64,000 nucleotides of DNA from Oegoconia quadripuncta (GCA_949316235.1 OX438748.1:31862836-31926835); one strand, 5' to 3'; counted from the stretch's first letter, positions 11,085 through 23,597 are shown. The notes: generated from the sequence alone by a model not told the origin. Translations and numbers: made by a program.

Positions 11085-11406
11085 CCTCCTCCGCTTCACA
11101 ATGTAAACAATATAGGGTTCAGATTCGGAGATCGCGGGTTCGATCCTCAGCGGGGTACATGTTAAGTACTCGGTTTGGTTGGTGGTAGTGGTTTCAATGT
11201 CTTCCTGGCTAGCTACCACCATCTTATCTAAATCTGCCGCCAAACTGTTAATAGCATTGTTGTATTCCGGTTGTCAGAGATAAGATAGCCAGTTCCCCAA
11301 ATAAGATGGGGTTTCCGGGACCGTACGCTTCCACCTTCGGCCTTATCTTCACTTAACATCAGGTGTGTTTGAGGTCAAGTGCTAACCCGTTGTGCATAAA
11401 AAAAAT
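11085..11406 (+). mobile_element. SINE family S3, near full length
   Basis: The head has tRNA-like CTCCTCCGCTTCACAATGTA and B box GGGTTCGATCCTCAGC. The body includes TCGGTTTGGTTGGTGGTAG and CTAGCTACCACCATCTTATC, and the 3' end is AACCCGTTGTGCATAAAAAA. Other copies lie at 10695, 24705, 37090, 40270, 57080, 58236 and 61382. Confidence 0.8.
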
Positions 11407-11575
11407 GTTTTCCAAGTGTATTTGTAAAGATGTTTCGTGGATAAAGGTGTCAAAGACAAAAAGTCAATGACACGCGCAAACAATAAGTAATTCATACTAT
11501 CAGGGTATTATTGGAATGACGTTTCGTCTACCTGTGGCATGGCGATACCAAGCAGTCGTATTCCCCTCCTCCCAA

Positions 11576-11993
11576 CGCCTTCAATTCATTCTATCCTTGA
11601 AAGACTTCGTCAACCCGTGGAGTGACCGAGACCGCCGCCATCGTCGTCGTCGCATAACAGATGCAACCGTAAAACGCCCTCGGTTTATGCTTTCCTAGTA
11701 TCACGGGAAAGGCGTTTCGTTCGTCAGCTTGTGGAGCGACGACGATGCACGCCGACGCAGAACATACAATCCCCCCGATACTTTAGATTTATGTTATCCA
11801 AGTAGCACAGTCTCTCTGTGTACCGGTGACGCATAAACGCCTTCCATTTATGCTATCCTAGTATTACTTACGGGAAAGACGTACGGATTACCCGCGGAGT
11901 AAAAATTCTGTGCCCGCGGGATGGCGGTATCCCTCCCGCCAACGCAAAATGCTTTTCTCCAATACTCCTTCGATTTATGCTATCCTAGTATCA
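11576..11993 (+). repeat. cluster of dispersed motif D, copies 2-6
   Basis: Five copies share a core close to TTTATGCTATCCTAGTATC: at about 11576-11606, 11674-11712, 11777-11808, 11835-11880 and 11964-11993. Four of them are followed by a (G)GAAAGRCGT-type motif or a remnant of it. All are on the + strand, and the spacing is irregular (about 60-130 bp). No coding function is evident. Confidence 0.6.
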
Positions 11994-12889
11994 TTATAAA
12001 TTTCATCTACCTCTGAGATGACGTAGGATGATGACGTCGATCCAAACCGACGAATCAGAACAATTTGCCTACATCACAAAATTAATCATATCCAGTAAGC
12101 GATACAACCCTCCTCCGTTCCGTTCCCAGCGCTCTCGCGTAGATCGACTTTTGAATAGGCGACATTTCTTCCCGCTTGTATCGTCTTATACTACCATTTT
12201 GCGAAAGTGAGGGAGGATCAACTTATTGCCGAAAGGCATGACATATGAGTTTCTGATGGAACACGTGAATTTCGATCCCAAACTAATCCTTCTATGGCGT
12301 TGGCAGATTCACCAAATTGACGGCGAACAGTCTAATTTCTGTGAAGTGTAGAGGTTAAAGGGAGGAATGCGAACTCATGCTTGACATCCAAAATTCAGTA
12401 GTCCGTTTGATATTCTATATAGCGACCTTGCTCGACTTCGGCTCCAAGCTCTCAATCGTTTTTCCTACACATATTACTAGCACTTTTAACCTCAGTGCAT
12501 CTAGGCTAAGTCCATGATTTATACAAAAGCAGGGTTCATAGGGTTGGCCTTACCGTTTTTGCATTTCATTGGCTACACTCCCTGTGTGGGAAACTTCTTT
12601 TTCGTACTTGCATACACTATATCCATTTTTAAGTAGTCTGGTTTCCAGGTATTAATACCGTTTATCTGCACTAGGCGCTCTATTTTGTTTGTGGAAGCTC
12701 ATTATTTATCTATGTGACTAGTTCATTATAGTCAGTAAATAACAATATTTAATTTTTGACTCCGAATAAAAATTTTACTTTTTACAATATGTTTTTTTTT
12801 TATTGAAATTAAAATAATATATTATAGTAAGTACCGGATTAATACTTAGACTATGGAATAATATGTAGTTTATAAAATTAAAAAAAAAC

Positions 12890-13065
12890 ACGCTACATTT
12901 CGACCATTCATCTCCGCCAGGTGGATGGCTCCATCCATCATCAGATCAGCTCCAAGATATCAAATTATAGTATTGTCATCAGAATTACATATAATACAAA
13001 GTTTCATTTCGATACGACAATTAGAAATAAGTTTCAATTAACTTTCAAGATTTGTTTACATTGTT
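12890..13065. repeat. left arm of a large inverted pair
   Basis: This arm contains CATCATCAGATCAGCTCC, ATCAGAATTACATATAATAC and TTCATTTCGATACGACAATT. The same blocks appear as the reverse complement at about 13970-14100 (CTAATTGTCGTATCGAAATG, TATGTAATTCTGATGACAAA). The arms enclose about 0.9 kb and may be ends of one element or two opposed copies of a dispersed repeat. Confidence 0.6.
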
Positions 13066-13093
13066 CTGTTGTGTAAAATGTATGTTCTCATTT

Positions 13094-13182
13094 TGTACAA
13101 TAAAGTATATTTGTATTGTATTGTATTGTATTGCATTGCATTGCATTGCATTGCATTGCATTGCATTATATTGTATTGTATT
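13094..13182. repeat. LINE-type tail leading into a (TATTG/CATTG)n minisatellite
   Basis: TTTTGTACAATAAAGTATAT is followed by about 14 pentamers of TATTG and CATTG. The same lead-in with a shorter pentamer tail is at 38235-38285. This indicates that the pentamer array expanded from the tail of a retrotransposon. Confidence 0.75.
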
Positions 13183-13964
13183 GTTAGTTACAAGTGAAGC
13201 TAATAAAATCGTTTTAAAAAAACACGCTTTACTAAAATCATCAGAGACAATCAGAATATCAATGCAAGATTAATGTATAGCCTTTTTGTACAATAAAGCG
13301 TTTACAAACAAACAAACAAACGACACACAAACTAACATGATGCAACTTATATATAAATTAACATTTCAAAAATAATGTTTTTAATTTTGAGGTAAATGAA
13401 AAACATACAAAGGAAAATAGGTACCAGACTTCGATTCCTTAGACATGTGTTAATAGGTGGGAATAATAAACAATAGTGATTAATAATTTATAAATATATA
13501 TTTATAACCTACATAAGTAATATATAATTCTATGAACCTACCCACATTACTGCCGATTTTCGAGTGATGGAACGTAGGCCAGAGCCATCTAGGTTTTCTA
13601 TATATTATATTAAACACATCGCGAATAAGTTAAGTGTTTCGATTACTTTTTTGGATGTCTAACAAGTATAACTTAAGCCGTAAGCCTTCATTAGATACAT
13701 TCTGAATGATTATAATTTCGAACTGCTACGTTATTTCCAAAGAGTTGTAGTTTTTGCACAGGCACAATTATTATTAGTTTATGCAAATAAATCACGCTTC
13801 TACATCCCTTGCAACGTGTCGTCAACTGTTACTACGTAAATTGCAATTTATCACTACACACATATTCACTTAAATTCAGATATGATTGAAGTAAACGGTA
13901 CACCAAAGATATGGAATTTTGTATTTTTAACACGCTTTTATTAGCTTCACTAATTGTAACTAAC

Positions 13965-14100
13965 AATGTAATCAAATCTTCAAAGTTAATTTAAACTTAC
14001 TTCTAATTGTCGTATCGAAATGAAACTTTGTATATGTAATTCTGATGACAAAAATATAATTTGGTATCTCGGAGCGGATCTGATAATGAAGGTGGATGGT
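13965..14100. repeat. right arm of the inverted pair
   Basis: This is the complement of 12890-13065, with blocks TTCTAATTGTCGTATCGAAA, GAAACTTTGTATATGTAATT and GATCTGATAATGAAGGTGGA. Confidence 0.6.
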
Positions 14101-14265
14101 GAAACTCTTCAGTAAACCCCTCGAGTTTGGCCTCATTGATTGGTTTTGACGAGTCCAATATATTACACTTGGTGTCGACGATCTGATGATGGAGCTAGGA
14201 GATGGATGATGGATTTTTTTTAGTTTTTATACATGCAATGTTTCCCACCTGACGCCACGTTAGTA

Positions 14266-14620
14266 ACGCTTTCAATTTATGCTCTCCCAGTATCTTTGGA
14301 AAGAGGTTTCATCAACCCTTGGGGTGGTAACCGCGCCGACGCAGAACGGACGAACAGCCATGGCTGCCGTTAGGGAGGAGCTCGGAAGCTAACGTTGCCA
14401 TGGCAAACGCCTTCGATTCATGCTATCCTAATACCTTTAGAAAGATGTTTCATCAACCCTTGGGGTGGTAACCGCACCGAGGCAGGACGGACGAACAGCC
14501 ATGCCTGCCGTTAGGGAGGAGCTCTGAAGCTAACGTTGCCATGACAATAGATAAACGCCTTCGGTTGATGCTATCCTAATACCTTTGGAAAGATGTTTCA
14601 GCAATCCATGGGGTAGTGTG
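14266..14620 (+). repeat. tandem repeat of ~145 bp containing motif D, copies 7-9
   Basis: Three units start at about 14266, 14408 and 14554. Each carries CGCYTTCRATTYATGC, TATCYTARTAYCTTTRGAAA, CATCAACCCTTGGGGTGGTA and, in the first two, GGACGAACAGCCATG with GTTAGGGAGGAGCTC and GAAGCTAACGTTGCCATG. Unit similarity is high. The third unit decays after CAATCCATGGGG. The scattered copies at 8.5, 11.6-12.0 and 16.05 kb look like older relatives. Confidence 0.75.
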
Positions 14621-14829
14621 GCAACTTATCGAGCTAAGTAAAAATTCTAAAATAAACATTATTGTTTTACAACAATTAACAGCTACATTTTTTCCCTTGT
14701 AACCCATGCACATATCAATGGCGCGCCCGGGGCCTATGGGCTTGCTACGTTTGCTATGTTGACTTGGAATAATACCTTAATTTTGGCACATGTATTGATG
14801 ATTACCTGTCGGTGATATATTAAAAATGT

Positions 14830-15605
14830 TTTCTAACAAATCGATAGCTTGTTTTAGATATAGTATAGGTAACAACAACAAATATTCTTTTTTACACAAC
14901 AATAAGAAAGATAATACAAAGATAAATAAAAGTAGGGGATAGTACAATTTTAAATTAATATAAAACCTACAATATTAAAGTTACCACTGTGAACTTCATT
15001 GCGTTGTAAAAGATGCTACGATCTCCCAAAACAATTTTCTAATAAAATAATCAATGGTTACTCTATATTTTATAAAAATAATTTATTGATTATTGAATAT
15101 TTGCACTCGGTGAAATTTTTCATAAATATAATTATAAAATAAATTTTTAAAAAATCCTGGGACATGCACACGATGCCATCTAGTTCCACTTTAAGCAACT
15201 TTAGGCTTGTGTTGTGGATACCAGATGGTGGATATACTACATAAATACATTTCTTTTTGTAAATAAATAAATACTTATTATAAAAGAAAACATCCATAAC
15301 TCGGATACACATGTCCGTATTCATCATACAAACATATGCACCCGCGTCCTTTTACCTGGAAGAAGTTACGGTTTTTTTAAATAGTTACAGGTGTTTAAAG
15401 TATATTCTCCGACACAATAAAATTCACAGTGGTAATTTTAACATAGTCTATGTTTTATTATTAAATACCTATACTATATCTAAAGCAAGCTACCGATTTG
15501 TTAGAAAATATTTTTATTCTATCACTAACAGGTACTCTATCCATGTGCAACAAATCACGGTCTTTAGAATTACAGGAAGTTAAAAGCATATCCTTACTGG
15601 ACTAT
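14830..15605 (-). mobile_element. TIR element family A, copy 2
   Basis: It shares TTACCACTGTGAACTTCATTG and CAAAACAATTTTCTAAT (14980-15045) with copies 1 and 3. It ends AGGAAGTTAAAAGCATATCC..TTACTGGACTAT, the complement of the left end of copy 1. A SINE S2 copy in - orientation interrupts it at about 15158. The left end is degraded. Confidence 0.6.
15158..15345 (-). mobile_element. SINE family S2, 5'-truncated
   Basis: The complement of the S2 body is present: GCCATCTAGTTCCACTTTAA, then GATACCAGATGGTGGATATA and AACATCCATAACTCGGATAC. It stops before the B box. Confidence 0.75.
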
Positions 15606-16050
15606 TTCGCGGCAGTCGCCGAATTGGATTAGCTATCGCTTATCTAAGTCACGTCCAAATGTTCGTGACTCAAATGCAACTACATTAAACAATTTTGGTG
15701 AAACAATCTATGAAAACGCTCAAATGAATGTTTTTATTATTTCTATTACACTATAAGGGCTTTACCTGAAATAAAAATAATAGTACGTTACCACAGGGAA
15801 GTACAGACCCGAAATAATAATGAGAAAATATGAAAAAAAAACCGGGATTTCTTTATGCTCAATTGAGTAGCCCTTGACTTAAATCATATCTACATCAGGA
15901 AAGATGAAGCCTAATAAATCCCGTTCATCTAGAAACTTAGAATTATAACGGTTTATGGACGGAGACACTACAACTACGACAAGCGCCCGCCCTATACCAA
16001 ACAAAATCAACCCTTATTGCAGCCCCTCCCCTTGAACGCAAACGTCGGCT

Positions 16051-16096
16051 TCATAGCGCCTTGAATTTATGTTATCCTAGTATCTTTGAAAAGATT
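16051..16096 (+). repeat. dispersed motif D, copy 10
   Basis: The sequence reads AGCGCCTTGAATTTATGTT..ATCCTAGTATCTTTGAAAAG. This is the most downstream of the ten copies. Confidence 0.65.
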
Positions 16097-16829
16097 TTTA
16101 AGTCACGTTGTTGGTCACGTTTCGTGGACACGTTGGGTAGTGAAAAGGTTGAATGTTCCTGTTGTCTTGTTTCTTCCAAACTGCCGATTTGATAGAAAGC
16201 ATATCTATTGTATGTATACATATATACACAACAGCAACACTAATGTGCACTTATGTCATAATGACGGTTTTGAAAATAAAATAAAAATGATACGAAGGCT
16301 TTTTCCGTTTAATATTTTATTAGTGTTTATTTATTTATCTTTATGTCCGTAACGGCATCTCACAACGGCAACATACAAACTTCATGTTTATGTAGATGAA
16401 GAAGATATAGCCTATAAGATTAGTGTAGAAAACAGCATACTAGCAGGCTATGTTTGCCTTGTAACCACTTCTTCGTTCAACTACAACTACTTTGCTTATC
16501 TATGTTTACGTGATCTACAATTTCTATATAACATACCCACCGCTCTTCTGCGTTCCTGTGCAGAGATTATTATTTTATTTAAATACGTCCCCAAAGCTCA
16601 CAAAACGGTAGAGTTTTTCTCGACCTCTGCGAGCCTATGTATGCCTGGTACTTTTCCCCCACTTTATCGAAATTTTTCCCCGCGGTTAGTGGCTGGCCTC
16701 ATTTTGTTTGCAATAAATTTTCCAAGCGAAATTCCGTGGTGGATTGTTTCTACATAGATTTTTCATTCATACAAATTCGTACACACACGTCAGTTTGTAA
16801 TTACTACCGATTACCGGCGCTTTTTCTGA

Positions 16830-17313
16830 CACCTGAAAAGCCTGAAATTTCAGGTAAAATTCACCTCGTTGCTGACTACTAGGAATGCAACATTCCCGTG
16901 AAGGTAAAGTAAAATTTACCTGCCCGCCCAGGTTCACACTGTTTCAATTTTGTCTCCGCTACGTACGGATATAAATTCCGTAAACTCAATGTGTGTGTGT
17001 TGAATTTACTCACCACCACCTTACCAAACGTGCGGGGGTGGAGTCTGAAATTTTCCTGCTTCGACAGAAAGAGACAGACACAGACTGCCATTTTCTCATT
17101 GGACAAGTCTATGTGTGTGTCATTTGGAACAGATGCCCTGAACAGGTCTGTGTGCGTTTTACCTGAAAACAGTTTTCACGTGGAAAGGTGTATTTTCCTC
17201 TTGTAATTTCCTTATACCCTGGTACGCAGGTGAGATGTAAGACAGGTGAAAAATTTACCTGCACTGTAAGCACCTTTGCTACACTGAAAGCTGACTTTTT
17301 ATACTCGCACCTG
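16830..17313. promoter_or_regulatory. cluster of CAGGTAA and CACCTG sites, possible enhancer
   Basis: CAGGTAA or its complement TTACCTG is at 16851, 16916, 17159 and 17255. CACCTG/CAGGTG is at 16830, 17227, 17243 and 17308. CAGGTAA-type heptamers are known targets of the insect pioneer factor Zelda, and CAGGTG is a Snail/Zeb-type E-box. The region lies upstream of the visible Wnt5 exons and is not a recognised repeat. Regulatory function is inference; a decayed repeat could also produce the pattern. Confidence 0.3.
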
Positions 17314-17319
17314 AAGTGT

Positions 17320-18340
17320 TGCTTTATTAATATTTTTTTAATTGACACTGTAGGTAGTGACAAAAGATTAACGGATATAGAGAAGAAATTGTTATGTACG
17401 AGCTTATTAATTTATTTTTTTCACCTAAATTTTATTAATTGGTAAATTCTAAGTCTATAATTACAAAATTGAAATACGTCATACACTACTAAGTTCTTTA
17501 AATGTATGTTTATCTTTCTTTCACGTTCGTTCGAATAACTTCACTTCTTGTACATACAAGGACAGACGGGTAATCACGGGTCTCCGACGTGGGCTACCTT
17601 TTCCTTGAGAAAATAAAAATGTAACAAACAAAAGCATTCAGTTATTCTAGCCTATATTTTCCCATCGATACCTCATTATGTGCATTAAATATACTTTTGC
17701 CAAACAATATACCATCTTCCTAATTTAATTAAAGTTTTCCTGTAACAACGCCAAACGCCTCTCATAAACTACACGCCAAAAGTTTTGTAGATCAATCTCA
17801 TTAATCAGCTGTCAGGCGAGCTTCACGGGTGTCAAACCATGGCTGAAGACAGGTTGGGTACCAGGCAAACAGAGGTTAAGCGGAGCATGTTAAACCACAA
17901 CCCCTAGGTAGCACGGTTCACAAATGCAACAATTTTAATAGAAGTTAAGTAAAATAAAATGTATTATTTTTTTGTTAGTAAATGTGTGATTTATTTATAA
18001 CTTTTCTCTAATATTACATTACAAGCCGTGGGAATTTATTTAAAAATTAAAAACCCAGCCCCAAGTCCCTGGTTGGTAATATTGTAATGTTGTATTGTTT
18101 CTCCAATTGTATATATTTTTGTAGTTATATTGAATTCGAATGGACAATATTACTATGTAAAATTATTCCCTTGTTGACAAGCACCTTCCTTTTTGACATA
18201 TGCGCGCGATAAAACGTGTGATAAACTATATCGCGTATGTGGTCATGTTACACAACATATGCAGAGTCCCGGTAGCGTGGCACCGACCGCTCACATTGGT
18301 AGTGTTTTATATACAAAACACTAGAATTCTGACCGCGGCT
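17320..18340. other. gene-free stretch
   Basis: AT-rich sequence without a supported exon, RNA gene or clear repeat. Confidence 0.4.
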
Positions 18341-18344
18341 TCAT

Positions 18345-18520
18345 CTGCGTGGAATAATTTTATCGCGGATATGCTTAATTTGTTTACCCTGCGGGAACTA
18401 CTCACTTTATCGGGATAAAAATTATACTATGCCTTAATCCAGAGTATTTTCTACCTAAATTTCATCCAAATTGGTTCAATCCAAAGTGAATTGAGCAACA
18501 AACAAATAAATAAAGAATAA
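18345..18520 (+). repeat. dispersed repeat R6
   Basis: It carries GCGGCTTCATCTGCGTGGAA, GGGAACTACTCACTTTATCG, ATTTCATCCAAATTGGTTCA and a CAAACAAATAAATAAAG tail. A close relative is at 41458-41665 and a diverged one at 48548-48640. This is probably the 3' part of a retroelement widespread in arthropods. Confidence 0.6.
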
Positions 18521-18714
18521 TATTAGTTAAATTAGATATCTAAATTTATATTTCATTTCATGGGCATGCTTAAACGTAATTAAATGAAATAAATACACTA
18601 AGCAACCAGCCCTGCATTATGGATCCCTAATGGTTAAAGTACTACACAAATACATGAATGATAAACAAATGAATATATATTTTGGTAGCCCAATTTCTGT
18701 ACCGCGTTACATCT

Positions 18715-18850
18715 ACTTGCTGTCCCGCCGCGCCGCAACCCCGCCCACGTTGCGCGCCGCCGCTGCGCGCCCCCAGCGCCCCGTAGCCTCACACCCGGTA
18801 CCGTAGCACTACCGTAGCCGTTGCTTGTAGACCACTTCCTCGGCACCCAT
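18715..18850. other. very GC-rich island
   Basis: About 110 bases here are strongly GC-rich (CCGCCGCGCCGCAACCCCGC, GCGCGCCGCCGCTGCGCGCC), while flanks are AT-rich. Both strands have short open frames. A - strand ATG at 18848-18850 opens only 13 codons. It could be a small exon, a promoter island or a repeat; I cannot decide. Confidence 0.3.
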
Positions 18851-19257
18851 GACACCCTGGTTAGTTTTCACGTACTGAAAGGGTTAGACGACGCGCCTGA
18901 AAGCTGGAAATTTCTGATGAGTTTTTGAAGGTTCGGCCGTATACGGTGGATTCAGTTCTGTCAATTCTATCGCTAGAAATCCCCTTGTACTTTTTTGATT
19001 ATAACGTGTAAAGCTTTTATTTAGCTTGCAATATTCGTATTTTTGAATCTTTTGTATTAAATTTTAAATGTGCAAAATCAAGGTATTCATTTATTGACAG
19101 ATTTAGTAACAAAAATGGGTGATGATGCTGAGTCCTGAGATACAGGTTTCTACCTAGTTTCGGAAGCAGAGACCATGTTATGTGTGTTAATTTAAAGTGC
19201 TGTTATCTCTTTCTTATCGCAATAGTAAAAACGGAATAACCATCTTAAAATTACTTT

Positions 19258-19335
19258 TAGTGTTGCGGGTGTCCATGGATTGCTTTCCATCAGGTGACCC
19301 GCAAGCTCGTTTGCCGCCCTCTCATATAAAAAAAA
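19258..19335 (+). mobile_element. LINE 3' tail fragment
   Basis: GTGTTGCGGGTGTCCATGG, TGCTTTCCATCAGGTGACCC and GCCGCCCTCTCATATAAAAA match the 3' tail of the LINE at 9840-10062. Confidence 0.75.
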
Positions 19336-19379
19336 ACGTGGCTTTAGTTTAGAGAAGTGTCATTAAATCGACATTCATC

Positions 19380-19690
19380 ATTATCATCAGCCCGTAAACA
19401 TCCCACTGCAGGGATATAGGGAGTATATGAGGGAGTATGGGCCATAGTCCACTACGCTGGCCCAATGCAGGTTGGGGACTTCATAATATACCTTTGAATT
19501 TTTATTTCTCAGGCTTTCAGGTTTCTCGCAATATTTTCCTTCACCGTTTAAGAGCAGTCGCATAAATGCAAATAAGTAATTAAATTTTAATTAAAATCTC
19601 ATTGGTACCTTAGCCTGCCTGCGAATCGAACCCGGATCTCCTAAATTGGGACACCACGTCTTAACCGCTGAACCACCGACGCTCCATCCA
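19380..19690 (-). mobile_element. tRNA-derived SINE family S4
   Basis: In + orientation it shows the complement of a tRNA-like head at the right: CGAATCGAACCCGGATCTCC (B box) and AACCGCTGAACCACCGACGC. The body has GTATGGGCCATAGTCCACTA, CCAATGCAGGTTGGGGACTT and TTTTCCTTCACCGTTTAAG. Shorter relatives lie at 28030 and 28843 inside the Polinton. Confidence 0.75.
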
Positions 19691-19694
19691 CCAA

Positions 19695-22600
19695 ATCGAC
19701 AAACTTATATTTCACTAAGTACCTTCATTTTTAATTTTGTTATTATTAATATTGTTACTATTGTTGCTGTTATAGTGTACGTTAGTACTATAGTACTAAC
19801 GTACTTTAACGTAAATTAATATATTAATTCTGTGGTGTGGGGTCAAATAAATTTATATGGCTGTATGTCTACGGGATGTTTACGGGCTGTGATGAAGCTA
19901 TGTCTATGGATATACATACATATATAGAAGTGTTTCATATATGCCTCTCGATAAAGTTACAAGTGCAGAGATTTTGCTTAAACAGTCTAATAATTATTAC
20001 TCTCATATTGCTATAGGGGCTAAATTAATGAATAAATTACGTGTGTTTGGTATAGTTGAAAGAGGTACATGTTTTTAAACTGAAACGTTTATTATTTCCC
20101 GTATAAAAGTATTTTTGCTGCGAAAAATCTCAAGAGAAAAGCACTGAGAAAATGTCATACGAATATTAATTAATTTCTCTGTGTCGTTAGAGTTATTTGG
20201 CAATAAGAACAAGTCGACGGACGCCTCGTATAGCAAAATCGGGTTAATAAGCATTTGGCATTTGTTCGAGCATTTATGTATTTTATTGTTAACCTTCCCA
20301 TTATTAAATACATAATAATCCGTATTCAATAAAACGATTTGTTAGATGAATTTCCTAAACTGTCGAACTTGTTGGACAAATTCCCTAACCGTATTTTTTT
20401 ACCGTCTCCCTAAATATTACCAGGTTACCATAAACGATTAGATGTTTACAAATGAACCGAGCGCGAAATTTATTCTCGAACATTGCAAAGTTTTCCCGTC
20501 ACAAAACAAATTGTTTTCATTACTTTCTTTTTAGGGCACTTTTTCACAAAACATGGAATTTTCTGCATATTTCGAGTCGGATCTACCAGGATAACAAAGC
20601 TTGGAGGGATATCAAAGCAGTGAAGCTTCGGGTCGGTTGTCGTTGGAACACGTTTTTTTTTTTTTCAATATTGAAACGTCACACTTTGAGGCTCGGATGA
20701 CTAGGATATCAGACTTTACTAAGTACCTCGAAAAATGAGAAATACTGAGCGCTCGTCTAACTCGGCATCATCGCCAAAGGAGGCGGCAAAGAAAGTAAAA
20801 TAAGGATAAGGATGGGCTTTGCAAAAATCCATGCCTTAGTAACTAGGACGTTATAGCCACTGCACAAGTCATAAAAACCCAAATCAAACGAAGTAAAAAA
20901 CCTAATGGGGAAGTGGGAGGAGCTTAAACGCAGCACACATCCAAAGAGGGTTTATAGGTGGAGCTTTTTAAGTTTTTTATATGGAATACTTTAAAAAAGC
21001 TTTTCCGATTTGTCTGTTTGAATTTTCTTTACTAGGAAAGCATGATTTCCAGCAGTTGGCGAATGTTCGGTAAGTAGTAAAAGAGAGCGTTGTTACTCCT
21101 TTTAACTACATAAAGGAGATTTTCCCGCATTCGAGCATTTTTTCTACTAGGGTAACATAGGAGGATGGAGGTTCTCAAGAATTTGAGAAATGCTCGGAAT
21201 GCCGCTTCTTGTGTCGGCCGCGTGGGGTGGGTGAATTTTGTAGGATTTTCGTGAATTAGTAACGTATCTTTGTCGTGCGTATGTCATGTCTCTATGTAGT
21301 TACTTAGTAACTATTAGCTAATCTGTGGCTACAGTTGGAACGTGCATGTGATACAATCGAAGGTCTAGATTGTACAAGATCGACCTAAAATCTATTCAAT
21401 TCTAAGGTGTACTTGACATTCGATATCGAGCAGAATTCCTTCAGAAACTTTCCCATATCGAATCCCTTTCAATCTATCAAATGATACACCCAGATTCTAT
21501 AATGTAGATTTTAGCCATGGTTTGTTTTCTGTATACATCAGATTATCAACAAATAATTCGGTGAACTTTCTTCTGAAAACTTTTTCGAACTTTAACCATG
21601 CCGGATAGAACACAAAGTAACCCCTGTCAAGCACGATATCCCGGACCCGGATAACCCGGGTTTAACACGTTAAGAATGCTTAAATCCGTTACCATGTACT
21701 AGGATCGCATAAATCGTAGAGGGACGTTAATCCACATTTCCACCCGGTTTTTCCGAAGCCACTATTGTAGCAACGGCTTATAGATGTGCACTGTCCTTAA
21801 AATAAACGTGTCTAGAACTTGTCAAAGTCTTAGGTAAATATATATATACGTGTCTATTTATATTATAAATTAACAATTATACACAAGTAAAATAAAGCTA
21901 AATTCAAAACTATTTATCAGACCCAAAAAGTCGCCCAAATGAATGTTATCATATTATGCTATAGTTCCAAGAACGCTTGCCATTACTTTCACTGAATTGA
22001 AATTACACGGGTTTCCACAGTTACCGAGAGTGAGGAAATTTATAAATCCGCTCTTTGCAATCAACGCTTTACTAAATACTAAATATTACAATGTGAAACA
22101 TTTAACTTAAAAACGTCATTTACTTTCTTGTTACCCCCCCCCCCTAAATATCTGAAAAATATAAACAAAAAAATTACGAAATTACATGAAAATTCTTTCA
22201 GACGTTTTATAAAGTTTAGTGTCAAAATAATTAAATATCTCCGAAAATGTCAAAGTAAACACGACTAAGTTTAATTAAAATCCTATCTCTGTACGAATTC
22301 GTTATTCTGATATCTATGGTAAAGGTGAACCCTCCAAATTCACTTGCAAACTCGACCGCAAGAGATTGCAAACCGTAAGTAGACAGTCATAAAGTTCTAT
22401 TCAGCTTCTAGTCATGAGCTACGAATCGATTTTCGTAGACCCTCGTAGCGGTGGGCGTAGGCCGGCGTAACTTACATTTATTAGCTGTCTCTGTCTACCG
22501 TGTACCTTTCTCATCGGAGGGGAAGGTTATCAAGTACCAGGAATACAGATTCTGTGAAGCAATAATGTCCAAGAGAGAAAATACACAGAATTTTTTACCC

Positions 22601-23595
22601 GAGACCCACGATACAAATCCTTCATTTGACACTTCCCGCCACTTTTCAAAGATTTTTCAAACGTGAAATTAAACGTACTATACAATACAAATATCCTTTA
22701 CAATAATTGTACACCTACAGTAGTAACAGTATAAATATGGAATGTAATCGTAGTACTATCAATTATTCCGTAATATTACAGAAAAACTAATTTATCTCTG
22801 CAGATAGCCAAATTCAGAAATTTTATCCTTCACTTTTTGTACCTTATGGCAATTCCTTACTCACTTATAATTTTAAATAAAATACTATACATAAACACAC
22901 ACAAATACAGAAATACACACACGCACACATACACAAACGCATATCTGACTAAGTAACCTCTCATATTATATTTACAACTCACATAAACACTAACCAAACT
23001 AATCCAGGTTTTTCAATTTCAATTACGCATAAAGTAAAAATCTTATCTAAAAGTACAAGAATGGAGAGCAGAGTATCCTAACATTTTTAGAAGCTTAGCA
23101 GGATACTCTCACAATTGTGTACAAGATTGTTATGCTTGAATGAAAATAAATATTTTGAATTTGAATCTCGATAGATTTGGTGTTGAAGACAAAAACAAAT
23201 AATTATGTCCCCTAGTCTTCATTTCAATCTAACATAAATTTTTGATCCCTCTAATTTTTCTAGTCGTATTCCAGTTGTTAGTCGTTTGGTTAAAATAGCT
23301 GAAGTATCAAGGTTGATTCTTCGTAGATTTATTTTGTACAGTTTTTAGGATTTGGTTAAACGAATCAGGCGTAGATGTCTTTAAAAAAGGAAGAAGTGAT
23401 GTACAAGGATGAACTACACGGTTGCCTGCAAATAGTTTGCAATTTAAGGGTACTGTTATACCAATCAATGATAACATGTCAAGTAACTTTATAAATTAGT
23501 AGACAGTGATTGAAGTAATGAGATTTTTTTCGGTATCTACAACATGCTGTGGAACACTAAACCGGCGACTCTCATACTCCTAACATTTATACATC
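19695..23595. other. long gene-free stretch
   Basis: AT-rich sequence with no supported gene. It contains a CA-rich microsatellite-like patch (about 22890-22935) and a C-run at about 22134-22143. Short ORFs such as 20075-20329 (-) and 22451-22666 (+) have no recognisable motif or splice context. Confidence 0.4.
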
Positions 23596-23597
23596 AG

